34,161 nucleotides of DNA, taken from a virus. This document shows, piece by piece, positions 7,658 through 15,576 of this stretch. Below the pieces are notes generated by a model. That model did not search any database and had not been told where the DNA came from. It saw only the letters and a list, made by a program, of their open reading frames with translations. The stretch is from positions 1-34,161 of IMG/VR virus record IMGVR_UViG_3300021961_009680; one strand, written 5' to 3'. Position 1 is the stretch's first letter, and each line of letters starts with the position of its first letter. The translations under genes were made by a program, and so were the position numbers.

Positions 7658-9094
7658 TTATTTAATTTTTGCCATCAAATCCTTCATTCTCAAGAACTGA
7701 GGATTCTCATAAGTTTTATTTTCAATTAGATTTGTTGAAGAACCAGTCTTAGGTGTTTTTATAACTCTTTCAGTTATAGATTCTTTAACCACATTATTAG
7801 TTACTTCACCATCTAATTCGTTTTTAATTGTTTTGTAAAGATTTTTTGATTCTTTTAATGATTCAACATTATCAAATCTTCTAAGAATATTAATCTTTTC
7901 TTGTTTTGTTGTTGAGTGTTCAGTAAACAATCTTGTAGAATATGCGAGATTAGAATTAAATACGGCAACTTCGTTTAATTTATTTCTAAAAAAATCTAAT
8001 GCTTTTTTATATTCCTCATTTTTTTCTCTCAAAACTTCTAATTCCTTGTTAACTGATTCAACTTTTAAGTGTCTAGGTGCTGTTCTTGGTTTAGGTAAAC
8101 CTTTTCTACCCCAATATTTACCATTACCTAAAGTTCTAGAAGCTTCAGTAGTTTCCATATCAACGTCTTCTTCATAAGGCATAACATCTTCATATTCTTC
8201 TTCTTCCCAAGCTTCAAATTCTTCTTCTTCGTGATCAGTTTCAGTAACGCCGTGTTTCATTTTAGAAGGGTATTTAGTCGCATTTTTAGCATTTCCATTT
8301 TTACCATGTCTTTTAGGTCCTTCTTTCATTTCTTCATCGAACCCACCTTCCATGTTAGGCTTTTTACTATATTTAAATGTTTCCATAACAGATTCTAAAT
8401 CATCTTCAGACATTTCGTAAAAATTTTCATTTTCACCCATCTCTTCATATCCTTCATTAAATTCATCATCAAAAGACATAAAATCTTCATCTTCATCATC
8501 GTACTGTTCTTCCATTTCACTACCGTACAAAGAATCACTCAATGCACTTAAAAAATCGTCTTTATCTTCATTTTCCATTACATTATCTTGTATTGGTTCA
8601 GACTCACCACCAAATGAAATTAGGTATTCTGTATTATTGTTACTATCAACTAAATGAATGTCTCCATCATCTTGTTTTTTAACAATTATACCGTCCTGAT
8701 CTCCCATCGCCTTAAATACACGTAAAACTTCATCAGGTGAAGCTTGCGTCATATCCAATGGTGGTAATTCTTCTTGATTATCTTCTTCGGAATCCATCGC
8801 CATTTCAGCGTCAATTTCCTCAGAATCTTCTACACCATCTTCTTCTCCATCTATTTCAGGTTCAACGTCAGTCGCGAGCTGATCATCACCTTCAATTTCA
8901 GGTTCATCCATTTCAGGATCGTTTTCATCTTGTTCGTGTAGATTATTTTTCCCTTTTAGGGATTCTTTTACTAATTCACTGATTTCTTGTTTCATTGTTG
9001 AAGCAAGTATTCCTTTTGCGTTTTCACTGATAGCATCCTCAACTGCTTTAATTTGCAATAAAGTTTGTTCAACTACAGATTTGTTTTTTTCCAT
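7658..9094 (-). CDS. acidic scaffold-like prohead core protein (gp22 position)
   Basis: 478 residues, with no domain I can name with certainty. Residues 1-50 are helical (VEQTLLQIKAVEDAI). About 50-330 are dominated by Asp/Glu runs (EDEDFMSFDDEF, EEEEFEAWEEEEYEDV). The last 150 residues are helical coiled coil (KVESVNKELEVLREKNEEYKKALDFFRNKLNEV begins near 345). It sits exactly between the prohead protease and the gp23-type capsid protein, where T4 encodes the gp22 scaffold, and gp22 is also acidic and helical. The central acidic block makes it longer than T4 gp22 (269 residues). Hydrophobic-x-Glu sites for protease processing are plentiful. It has its own upstream octamer (9133-9140), and a terminator separates it from the protease unit. 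The scaffold role is inferred from position and composition. Confidence 0.7.
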   Translation of the reverse strand: MEKNKSVVEQTLLQIKAVEDAISENAKGILASTMKQEISELVKESLKGKNNLHEQDENDPEMDEPEIEGDDQLATDVEPEIDGEEDGVEDSEEIDAEMAMDSEEDNQEELPPLDMTQASPDEVLRVFKAMGDQDGIIVKKQDDGDIHLVDSNNNTEYLISFGGESEPIQDNVMENEDKDDFLSALSDSLYGSEMEEQYDDEDEDFMSFDDEFNEGYEEMGENENFYEMSEDDLESVMETFKYSKKPNMEGGFDEEMKEGPKRHGKNGNAKNATKYPSKMKHGVTETDHEEEEFEAWEEEEYEDVMPYEEDVDMETTEASRTLGNGKYWGRKGLPKPRTAPRHLKVESVNKELEVLREKNEEYKKALDFFRNKLNEVAVFNSNLAYSTRLFTEHSTTKQEKINILRRFDNVESLKESKNLYKTIKNELDGEVTNNVVKESITERVIKTPKTGSSTNLIENKTYENPQFLRMKDLMAKIK

Positions 9095-9132
9095 AAAAAA
9101 TGCAATATTTTTTGCTTTATTATTGTTTATTT

Positions 9133-9140
9133 TATAAATA
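9133..9140 (-). promoter_or_regulatory. TATTTATA promoter-like octamer upstream of scaffold gene
   Basis: Minus-strand GCAATATATTTATTTATAAAA region, with the octamer 38 bases before the ATG at 9094. It resembles the sequence upstream of the gene at 23783, which also reads AATATATTTATTTATAAAA. It lies just after the terminator at 9180-9210, as expected for a new unit. Confidence 0.4.
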
Positions 9141-9179
9141 AATATATTGCCTTTATAAAAAAGTTAATTTTAGACAAAA

Positions 9180-9210
9180 AAAAACGGAAGCCAACATGAC
9201 TTCCGTTTTT
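9180..9210 (-). terminator. terminator closing protease unit
   Basis: Perfect 11-base arms AAAAACGGAAG and CTTCCGTTTTT around a nine-base loop, flanked by A and T tracts, 22 bases past the stop at 9233. The A tract at 9175-9183 reads as a U tract on the minus strand. Confidence 0.85.
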
Positions 9211-9232
9211 TAATTTAGATTTAATTTTTTTT

Positions 9233-9442
9233 TTATTCTATCACCTCATCTATTTTACTTTCAACAATTGCAGTAATTCTCCAATCCATAGTATATGTTT
9301 CATAAGCCTTTGTTACTTTAGCTTCAACATCTGTTGGTGAATATGCTTTAACTAATTTTTCTTCTTTAATTTTTTTAACTTTCCCTGTGTTTTCATCTAC
9401 CATGTCGGTAGTTACTCTAGCTACAAAATATTTTTCTTCCAT
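9233..9442 (-). CDS. small DUF4494-like protein
   Basis: 69 residues: starts MEEKYFVARVTTDM, then NTGKVKKIKEEKLVKAYSPTDVEAKVTKAYE, ends IVESKIDEVIE. The pattern of an N-terminal beta strand pair, a phrase like KxxKEExLVxAxSxTxAEA, then a C-terminal beta strand matches the N-terminal half of DUF4494, a short protein family of Bacteroidetes and their phages. Its function is unknown. The start is the only ATG in a sensible place, 12 bases past the protease stop, so it is probably co-transcribed with the protease and ended by the hairpin at 9180-9210. It is shorter than the DUF4494 proteins I remember (about 150), so it may be a minimal form. Confidence 0.6.
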   Translation of the reverse strand: MEEKYFVARVTTDMVDENTGKVKKIKEEKLVKAYSPTDVEAKVTKAYETYTMDWRITAIVESKIDEVIE

Positions 9443-9454
9443 TTCTTAATAATT

Positions 9455-10165
9455 TTATTTATCCAAATAATCGGATAATCTTTTCATTAAGTCAATAGAT
9501 TTACCAAAAGGATTTGAGCTAGTCTCTATATTTTCATGTTCTGTTAGTTTTTCCTCATATTTTGGTCTGTCTTCTTTATTTAAATAAAGGTATGCTCCGG
9601 GTGTCGATGGTGACGAAACCAAATCAAAACAAATTAATTCAAAATCTTCTTGTACCTCGTTTTGTTCTCCCTTTTTAACTAAAGAACCAACCCCTCTTGA
9701 AGATACCCCCATAGTCACTCCTTGTCTCATCATATTTGCCGCAACATCACCTTTTGAAGAAACAATACCTCTTTCATGGAAACCAGGTGTTGTTAGTAAT
9801 TTAATTTTTCCCATCAATACATTATCTTCCCACCAAATATCGGTAATTAAATGCGCAACTCTATCTAAATCAATAAGAGAAGACTCAGGGTGATTTAATT
9901 CAGATATCGACATACCCCTATTAATCATTTCTTTATACCTATCGGCTTCTCTTTTTAATATTTTTTCAGGATAAATTCTTCCGTTTCTGTTTGGTACTCC
10001 GTATTTTTGTAATGTTGCATAAAATACAAACGGTTTAGAGTGATCTAATTGACCGTAAGATTCTTTTATTACTTGGCTATTTCTATACTCATTTGGGTTA
10101 AGTGTACCAGCATCCCACTCAACTAAAATACCTTTACCTATATCATTTGGACCTAATATTTTCAT
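9455..10165 (-). CDS. 21: prohead core protease, T4 gp21 type (peptidase U35)
   Basis: 236 residues, close to T4 gp21 (212). The fold signature is clear: NRNGRIYPEKIL (about 59-70), SELNHPE with His92, then a strand region DRVAHLITDIWWEDNVLMGKI split by the usual GKI, then GVSSRG with the nucleophile Ser155 or Ser156, and CFDLVSSPSTPGA (179-191) as the third conserved block. In T4 this serine protease is built into the prohead, cleaves scaffold and the gp23 N-terminus after hydrophobic-x-Glu, and then digests itself. The capsid site LINE60-A61 in this window suits it. The C-terminal tail (about 195-236) is charged and may be the self-processed part. A variant TATTTATC element lies about 12 bases before the start. 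Confidence 0.92.
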   Translation of the reverse strand: MKILGPNDIGKGILVEWDAGTLNPNEYRNSQVIKESYGQLDHSKPFVFYATLQKYGVPNRNGRIYPEKILKREADRYKEMINRGMSISELNHPESSLIDLDRVAHLITDIWWEDNVLMGKIKLLTTPGFHERGIVSSKGDVAANMMRQGVTMGVSSRGVGSLVKKGEQNEVQEDFELICFDLVSSPSTPGAYLYLNKEDRPKYEEKLTEHENIETSSNPFGKSIDLMKRLSDYLDK

Positions 10166-10185
10166 AATGTTTTTTATGATAAATA

Positions 10186-10638
10186 TTATATTAATTCGGT
10201 TTCTTTTATTTTTGTTTTACTTAAAGTAAAATACTTAGATTTTTTTAGGTCATCGTAATAAACAGATGTGATTATTTTTTTTATTTTAGACCTTAAAATT
10301 AAAGATTTAAAATCTACATTTTTTTCATGCACAAATAAAGTTATTTCTAAATTTAAAAAACTTTTTTTGTTTCTTTGTATCCCACTTGTTCTTAAATCAA
10401 GGTCAACTATTTGTTTTTTTTCAAATGTTGTGAAATCAACAACCTCTAATAGTGTATGTAAAATTTGTCTCTTTATTAAACCAGTTATTTTATTCCAATT
10501 ATTGTCATCATCAACTATAGGTTCAACCCATGTTTGTAATACTAAATAAATTGATTTTAATTCTTTAGAGTCGACAGTACCGTAGTGACATTTTGCATCA
10601 TCAAAAATGTTTAATTTTGATGTTTTTCCTTTTTTCAT
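10186..10638 (-). CDS. unrecognised head-cluster protein
   Basis: 150 residues, basic, no family recognised. It starts MKKGKTSKLNIFDDAKCHYG. Alternating hydrophobic and charged strands follow (LNLEITLFVHEKNV, KKIITSVYYDD), suggesting an alpha/beta fold, and the C-terminus is lysine-rich. It is the first gene of the unit leading into the prohead protease, 20 bases upstream of that gene. In T4 the small head proteins gp67 and gp68 occupy this interval, but I see no similarity to them. A perfect TTGACA-17-TATAAT promoter lies just upstream (10669-10697). Confidence 0.65.
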   Translation of the reverse strand: MKKGKTSKLNIFDDAKCHYGTVDSKELKSIYLVLQTWVEPIVDDDNNWNKITGLIKRQILHTLLEVVDFTTFEKKQIVDLDLRTSGIQRNKKSFLNLEITLFVHEKNVDFKSLILRSKIKKIITSVYYDDLKKSKYFTLSKTKIKETELI

Positions 10639-10668
10639 TTTTCATTTCTTTCGAGTTTATTTTTAACA

Positions 10669-10697
10669 ATTATAATTAAAAATGATATACTTGTCAA
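10669..10697 (-). promoter_or_regulatory. perfect sigma70-consensus promoter upstream of protease unit
   Basis: On the minus strand TTGACA (10697-10692) and TATAAT (10674-10669) are separated by exactly 17 bases, matching all twelve consensus positions. Transcription would start near 10662, about 24 bases before the ATG at 10638. Bacteroidetes primary sigma factors normally read a different pair (TTG at -33, TAnnTTTG at -7), so activity in the presumed host is uncertain. Confidence 0.5.
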
Positions 10698-10716
10698 AAA
10701 TTAAAAAAATATCTAC

Positions 10717-10724
10717 TATTTATA
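10717..10724 (+). promoter_or_regulatory. TATTTATA octamer upstream of bS21 gene
   Basis: Plus-strand TATTTATA, 21 bases before the bS21 ATG at 10746, in the divergent gap 10639-10745. It has the same sense orientation as the octamers before the minus-strand genes. Confidence 0.35.
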
Positions 10725-10745
10725 TTGTAAAACCAAAAAAAATTT

Positions 10746-10934
10746 ATGATTATTGTACATGTAAAAAACGAAAAGTCTTTAGAACAAGCATTAAAAACAT
10801 ATAAGTTTAAAATATATAAAACTAAACAAATCCAAAAACTACAAGAACGTCAAGAATATAAAAAACCCTCCGTAAAACGAAGGGCTCAAGTTCAAAAAGC
10901 AAAATACAAACAAAAGAATCAAATGTTTTCTTGA
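10746..10934 (+). CDS. rpsU: phage-encoded ribosomal protein bS21
   Basis: 62 residues. It starts MIIVHVKNEKSLEQALKTYK and ends in basic helices with LQERQEYKKPSVKRRAQVQK. This is the whole bS21 pattern: a short beta start, a first helix with ALKxYKxK, then RQxYxKPSVKRRxxxxKAxY. Host Bacteroidetes bS21 is about 64 residues, so this is full length. bS21 binds the 30S platform next to the 3' end of 16S rRNA; in Bacteroidetes it helps sequester the anti-Shine-Dalgarno tail, and I recall Tyr54 as a contact there; this copy has Tyr54. The gene is inserted in reverse between two head genes, overlapping the 89-residue membrane-protein gene by 16 bases at convergent ends. I see no Shine-Dalgarno before its ATG, whereas host Bacteroidetes rpsU genes are reported to carry one for autoregulation. 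Phage bS21 genes are known from environmental viruses. Confidence 0.9.
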   Translation: MIIVHVKNEKSLEQALKTYKFKIYKTKQIQKLQERQEYKKPSVKRRAQVQKAKYKQKNQMFS

Positions 10935-11188
10935 GTTTCTTCTTTTTTCTCTTCTGATTTTTTTCCAAAAATCTTTTCAGTAGAAGTAAGACCTAAACAA
11001 CCAAACGCTAACATTGCTACCGCATTAACTAACGTGTCAGACGGTTTAATGTCTCCGTGCGTGTAGCTATTAGCATACAAAGTAACACAAAGAGAAACAC
11101 CACAAAGTATTCCTACAAATCTTTTGGAAGAAGCGTTACCTTGGCTGTCCATAAACAATCTACCGATTCCTTTAAAAAAATTTTTCAT
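10919..11188 (-). CDS. small two-span membrane protein, holin-like
   Basis: 89 residues. After a basic amphipathic start (MKNFFKGIGRLFMDSQGNASSKRFVG) come two hydrophobic segments, about 25-43 (VGILCGVSLCVTLYANS) and 53-70 (VNAVAMLAFGCLGL), then TSTEKIFGKK and a Lys/Glu-rich tail. SSKRFVG followed by two spans and LGLTSTEKIF resembles small membrane proteins in many Bacteroidetes phages that are often labelled holin-like. Size and topology suit a holin, but no lysin is adjacent and the gene sits in the head cluster, so the role is unproven. It overlaps the preceding gene by ATGA and its 3' end overlaps bS21 on the other strand. Confidence 0.7.
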   Translation of the reverse strand: MKNFFKGIGRLFMDSQGNASSKRFVGILCGVSLCVTLYANSYTHGDIKPSDTLVNAVAMLAFGCLGLTSTEKIFGKKSEEKKEETQENI

Positions 11189-11916
11189 AGTCCCAAACTT
11201 AATTTTTTTAGTTTATAATAATCATAATGGTTACATTTAGACTCCATTATTTTATTGATTGTTTTGTTAATTGCAACCTTTAGTTCATCATCTTTTGATT
11301 CATTTATTGAACTTTTTAAATTTTCCAAAACAATATTTTTTACTTTATCAAAATTTTCTTTTAATTCTTCACCTGTTAGTGATAATATTTCGTCTAACTG
11401 TTTTTTATCATTTTCATTTAATGAGTTTAATTCTTTTTTTAAATTTTCATTTGCAATTTTTACCATCGACGAAATTGGTAAATTAACACTTTCTGTTACA
11501 GATTTTTTACTCTCTTCTTTTGTAATTGTATTTTTTATATTTTTTTTAGATTCCAAAATACTTTCTAAATTTCTAATTCCCGTAGTATAAACAGCATTAT
11601 CAATGTCCGAGTAATTGTTTTGATTTTTATTATTCCATGAGTTTATCCATAGAGAAATATCTTCTAATCTTTTAGATTGACTTTCAAGTAATATTTGAGA
11701 ATATTCAACGGTTTCATTTATGTAATCGTTAGCAATATCTGAAGGTAATCCTTTATTTGATGATAAATCATCATAAATATAATATAACTCACAAAGGTCT
11801 TTATTTTTTAAAACCAAAGAATTCAATTCAAATATAAATCTTTTAAATGATGGTTTTTTTGCTAATTCAGTAGCCGTGTTTTCTATTTTTGTTTTTATTG
11901 TACCAAAAGTGCTCAT
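11185..11916 (-). CDS. helical head-cluster protein of unknown function
   Basis: 243 residues from the ATG at 11916-11914 (MSTFGTIKTKIENTATELAKK). A GTG at 11940 is in frame but its codons run through a TATTTATA promoter-like octamer (11929-11936), so I prefer the internal ATG. The protein is almost entirely helical and charged, with a coiled-coil stretch near the centre and C-terminus (LKKELNSLNENDKKQLDEILSL) and several Asn-Glu-Ser motifs (TESVNLP, INESKDD) that recur in other proteins of this cluster. It lies just after the portal gene, where T4 has the small prohead genes 67 and 68, but I cannot align it with them. Possible scaffold or portal-associated component. Confidence 0.65.
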   Translation of the reverse strand: MSTFGTIKTKIENTATELAKKPSFKRFIFELNSLVLKNKDLCELYYIYDDLSSNKGLPSDIANDYINETVEYSQILLESQSKRLEDISLWINSWNNKNQNNYSDIDNAVYTTGIRNLESILESKKNIKNTITKEESKKSVTESVNLPISSMVKIANENLKKELNSLNENDKKQLDEILSLTGEELKENFDKVKNIVLENLKSSINESKDDELKVAINKTINKIMESKCNHYDYYKLKKLSLGL

Positions 11917-11928
11917 ATGATTTTTATT

Positions 11929-11936
11929 TATAAATA
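11929..11936 (-). promoter_or_regulatory. TATTTATA octamer between portal and next gene
   Basis: Minus-strand GATATTTATAAATAAAAATC, 13 bases before the ATG at 11916, directly after the portal TGA (11939-11937). It contains TATTTATA and an overlapping TATAAATA, so orientation is ambiguous at this copy. Confidence 0.35.
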
Positions 11937-13757
11937 TCACTTATCAATTAAATCTTTCAGTTTTTTGTCTACTTGATCTAAAGATAATCTTCCTTTTGAT
12001 AAATCTATTGATGTTTTACCGTAATATAGGCTATCTTCTAACAATAAATTTAGATCATTTCGTTTGAAACTTTCGGGAGTTACTTCACCTCCTGGAGGTG
12101 GTTCAGATGTTGGTGATGGTGGAGACCCGCCTGCTTCAGGTACTCCTCCAGGTTCCGGCGTTCCTCCAGGTGCCGGTGCTACTCCAGGTGCCGTACCTGC
12201 CGCTCCCGCTTCTTTTTTAGTATAAAGCTGATCAATATTATCAAATAAACCTGTTTTAGTTATAACTTCAGGTGTCTTAGCTAATTCACCATAAACTGCC
12301 CTTTCTATTCTTTGTTGTTGAATATCTAGTCTTATTTCCTCATCAGAAAACCCTAAAATGTGTTTTTTAGCCCAAGACGCCGATGTTGGTGCTAATGAAT
12401 TTGGAACTTCAGCAACCGCATCTTTGTATAGAGTTATTTTTTCTTTCCAAATTTCTATAGATAAAAGTTCACCTTGTTTTGAAGGATTATTTAAACTCAA
12501 AGTAAAGTTAGTTAACTCATCTTCAAACCCAAGTAAAAATAAATGTATGATTGCAATTTTATTCAACTCAGCAATCATAGATTTTTGTATTCTATTAATA
12601 GTTCTTGCAAATCTAATATCTAATAGTGATAGATTTTTTCCATCACCTACAGCCTCTTCAAAACCTAAATATGCCTTAGGTATCCTTAATGCTGTTACTA
12701 ATTTTTTCTGTATATATTCAATATCTGCAATTTCCGCTAAATTCTGACCCGCAGGTAACGTGTCTATTGGATTTGCAGCACCAGCATCTCTAACAGGAAT
12801 AAAATAATCTTGATCTACCGCTAACTGATTATATCTTAAATCAACATTTCCTGTTTGTGGGTCGGCAATTTGATCTCTTTTAAATTTATTTGCAACTTTT
12901 TGAACGTAAGCGTCAACATCTTTATCGTCCATATTACCTACAAAAATCTTGAAAACTCTTCTTTCAGGTGCTCTTGAAACTCTATATACTAACATCGCAT
13001 CTTCGGATAGTAATAATTGTTTCCAAATACGCCTTGCTTTTTCTAACATAGATGTCCCATATGGTAGTTTTCTATCATCTCCTAAAATTCTAAAATGTGC
13101 AATTTCCCAAGTATTAAATTCCATGTTTTTTTCTTTCCAAACAAACTTCAAAGCATCATTTTCCATTTCTTGTGAATATTTGTCTGGTTGAAATCTCATA
13201 CCTTTTTCTAATCTTTCAATTTGTATGTTAGGTAATTGTTGGCAACCAACGACCCCATTTTCGGGATCTAATTTTAGATAAACAAAATTGTCACCAAACT
13301 TACATGTGTTTCTTGTCCACATAGGTAAATTTGTATTTATATCTAATTTATTTTGAAATAAGTCAGTTAATACTTGTTTTATTCTTTTTGATTCAGAATA
13401 AACCCTCAATATTAACCCGTCTTGGTCAGGTGTTGTGGATTCTTCAGAGTATATATCAAGAGCCGCCGATATTTCAGGCGTATATTCCATAGACTCATAA
13501 TCATAATATGAGGCCATTCTTGTTGGTTCATAATAAACCGCCTGTTGATAAAGATTAGTCTCGACTCTTTGCCATTGTTTACCAACATACATAGTTTGTT
13601 GGGCTTCAAGTTTTTCTTTTTCAAATTCAGATTTATCTGTTGTTTTCAGTAATTGTTTTTTATCAAATTTGAAAACAGGAGCCTGTTGGTCCATAGTTGA
13701 ATTAGGTCCAAAAACTCTACCTAATCTCTGCCAAACTGTATATTTTTGTTCTGCCAT
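11937..13757 (-). CDS. 20: portal protein, T4 gp20 type
   Basis: 606 residues; T4 gp20 has 524. Recognisable portal blocks are YDYESMEYTPEISAALDIYSEE (about 83-104), KDVDAYVQKVANKFKRDQ near 280, and a VTALRIPKAYLGFEEAVGDGKNLSLLDIRFARTI region (about 355-390) typical of gp20-like portals (active helix and stem). A Pro/Gly-rich linker (about 510-560) and a short helical tail follow, beyond the usual gp20 end; the tail (SFKRNDLNLLLEDSLYYGKTSIDL) may mediate a capsid contact. The portal forms the dodecameric ring at the packaging vertex and starts prohead assembly. It follows terminase by 37 bases. In T4 the sheath and tube genes 18 and 19 lie between terminase and portal; here they are absent from that interval. 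Confidence 0.93.
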   Translation of the reverse strand: MAEQKYTVWQRLGRVFGPNSTMDQQAPVFKFDKKQLLKTTDKSEFEKEKLEAQQTMYVGKQWQRVETNLYQQAVYYEPTRMASYYDYESMEYTPEISAALDIYSEESTTPDQDGLILRVYSESKRIKQVLTDLFQNKLDINTNLPMWTRNTCKFGDNFVYLKLDPENGVVGCQQLPNIQIERLEKGMRFQPDKYSQEMENDALKFVWKEKNMEFNTWEIAHFRILGDDRKLPYGTSMLEKARRIWKQLLLSEDAMLVYRVSRAPERRVFKIFVGNMDDKDVDAYVQKVANKFKRDQIADPQTGNVDLRYNQLAVDQDYFIPVRDAGAANPIDTLPAGQNLAEIADIEYIQKKLVTALRIPKAYLGFEEAVGDGKNLSLLDIRFARTINRIQKSMIAELNKIAIIHLFLLGFEDELTNFTLSLNNPSKQGELLSIEIWKEKITLYKDAVAEVPNSLAPTSASWAKKHILGFSDEEIRLDIQQQRIERAVYGELAKTPEVITKTGLFDNIDQLYTKKEAGAAGTAPGVAPAPGGTPEPGGVPEAGGSPPSPTSEPPPGGEVTPESFKRNDLNLLLEDSLYYGKTSIDLSKGRLSLDQVDKKLKDLIDK

Positions 13758-13794
13758 ATTTTTTTATTTTAAAAATAATTCTATAATTTATAAA

Positions 13795-15573
13795 CTAAAC
13801 TCTTTTTTTACCGAATAACCATAAATAGTTTTGGTAATCACTTTGAGTTAACGTACTTCTACTCATATACATATTATCTACATACCCAACAGGTAATCCA
13901 GGATTAAAGTTTTGAGAAGATTCTTTAAATTCTTTTTTCTCCGTAGACCAAGAATTTAACATCGCTTTTGCTTGTTCTGTCGCTTTTTCTAATTTAGAAA
14001 AAGACGTTTCTGCAACATATAACGCCATAGCCAACGCCATAATTAAATCGTCATGTTGACCTTTTTGGTGATCCGGTTTTCCATTAACATAAACAAAAGT
14101 ATTAAGCTCATTAAATAATCTTTGGGATCTTACTCCAAAATCGTGTCTTAATGCCTCCTCAAAAGCGGCAACTATTTGAACTCTTTTAGAGTTGAAGTTT
14201 ATACCGGGTATTTTTTCATTTGCCTTTGGATCCCACTTCCATTTGTCTGCAAGATTAACACCATCTATATAAAGATTTTTGTAACCTAATTCTTGAAGTT
14301 TTCTTGAAGTTGCGACACCCATACCTCCTGTTATATCTGTCACAATAAATGCATTATACATAGTTGCCCATTTGAATGCGATTTCTGCAACAACATCAGG
14401 TGGGACTTTTGCTAAGTATTCTAAAACCTGTTCCCTTTCATCAAAATCTATTATTGTAAATGTTGTAAAATCTTCACTATCACCTCTAGAAACGTCCATC
14501 CCCATTATGTATTTATGACCCTCTATTGGTTCTTTCCACTGCCAAAGAACCCCACCCATGTACTTATTTTCAGGTTCTTTTAATTGATTATCCTTAATTG
14601 ATTTCATTGTTTCAGGTGGAATAACGTTATCACCAGAACCCAAAAAGTTACATTCAAGTTCCTGAGAAATTTTTCTTCTATCAAACTTTAACTTTTTAGC
14701 CATGGCCTCAAACCAAGAACTATAGGCTTTATACCCCTCGTTTTCTATTTTTTGTTTTATTTCTTGGAAATCTCTGTCACCAACTTTAGTATTGGTATAA
14801 TCTATAGTAATTTCATCGTCTTTATAGTCTGCTCTATTTAACATGTAATGTACAATATCATTACATTTAATTAATTTTAAATCTTTAGAGTATCTAGGAT
14901 CCCTAAACCAATACATTTCAGTAATTCTAAAGTCATTCATTCCTTTAATTGCCTGACTGTATATTGAGTAATATATTGGATCAAATCCATTTGGTGTTGA
15001 AATAACAATCACTTTACCTCCTGTTGATAGGGACGCCATACATGCTGACCAAAAATCTTCGTCGGCATCAATATATGCCGCTTCGTCGAAAATAAGAATC
15101 GTTGGTGTATATCCACGTAACGCATCTTTTGATGTTGCAACCGCCTTTACTTCACAACCGTTAGTTAATTTAAAATGTCTTTGTGAATTTTTTTCATTTG
15201 AAAACGTAACACCCATCCATTTTGGCCATTGGTCAACAAATGCCCTAACTTTATTTGCCATTTCAACGGCAGTATCTAGTTTGTTGGCAATAATTAGAAT
15301 TTTTTCGGGTTTTTCTTTACGGGCAAATACTAATCTTTTTGACGCCCATGCAGAGGTTACTGTTGATACACCAGCCTGTCTATATTTAAGTGCGATATTT
15401 TCTTCACAGGTGTCATAATCTTTTACGAGAGTTACTTGATCGTTAAATAATTCTAATGGAACATATTTTGATTGTGTGTTGTCGTAAGTTTGTAAATATG
15501 TTTTAAGTGCGTATGGTGTATCATTTACGCATTTAGCATATTCTAAAAGTGCTTGTTCTTTTGATAAAGACAT
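13795..15573 (-). CDS. 17: terminase large subunit, T4 gp17 type
   Basis: 592 residues; T4 gp17 has 610. ATPase domain: a Walker A of the displaced-lysine type, ALKYRQAGVST (61-71, with Lys63 before RQxG and Val in place of the usual GK lysine), as in many phage terminases; Walker B LIFDEAA (160-166); and coupling motif ISTPNG (191-196). The RNase H-like nuclease domain follows with MGMDVSRGDSEDF (first acidic site, about 355-367), VTDITGG (second site) and GQHDDLIMALAMA (third site, near 530). It cuts concatemeric DNA and pumps it through the portal. The start is a normal ATG 3 bases after the preceding stop. No small terminase is recognisable nearby; the 184-residue gene upstream is not an obvious candidate. 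Confidence 0.95.
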   Translation of the reverse strand: MSLSKEQALLEYAKCVNDTPYALKTYLQTYDNTQSKYVPLELFNDQVTLVKDYDTCEENIALKYRQAGVSTVTSAWASKRLVFARKEKPEKILIIANKLDTAVEMANKVRAFVDQWPKWMGVTFSNEKNSQRHFKLTNGCEVKAVATSKDALRGYTPTILIFDEAAYIDADEDFWSACMASLSTGGKVIVISTPNGFDPIYYSIYSQAIKGMNDFRITEMYWFRDPRYSKDLKLIKCNDIVHYMLNRADYKDDEITIDYTNTKVGDRDFQEIKQKIENEGYKAYSSWFEAMAKKLKFDRRKISQELECNFLGSGDNVIPPETMKSIKDNQLKEPENKYMGGVLWQWKEPIEGHKYIMGMDVSRGDSEDFTTFTIIDFDEREQVLEYLAKVPPDVVAEIAFKWATMYNAFIVTDITGGMGVATSRKLQELGYKNLYIDGVNLADKWKWDPKANEKIPGINFNSKRVQIVAAFEEALRHDFGVRSQRLFNELNTFVYVNGKPDHQKGQHDDLIMALAMALYVAETSFSKLEKATEQAKAMLNSWSTEKKEFKESSQNFNPGLPVGYVDNMYMSRSTLTQSDYQNYLWLFGKKRV

Positions 15574-15576
15574 TCA

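Noticed and set aside
11255-11590. Plus-strand open frame of 111 codons rich in Phe and Ser
   Set aside because: Reverse-strand shadow of the helical 243-residue head-cluster protein; composition is the complement of Lys/Glu/Asn codons.
11917-11940. GTG start for the gene after the portal
   Set aside because: The added codons run through the TATTTATA octamer directly after the portal stop; the ATG at 11916 is more natural.
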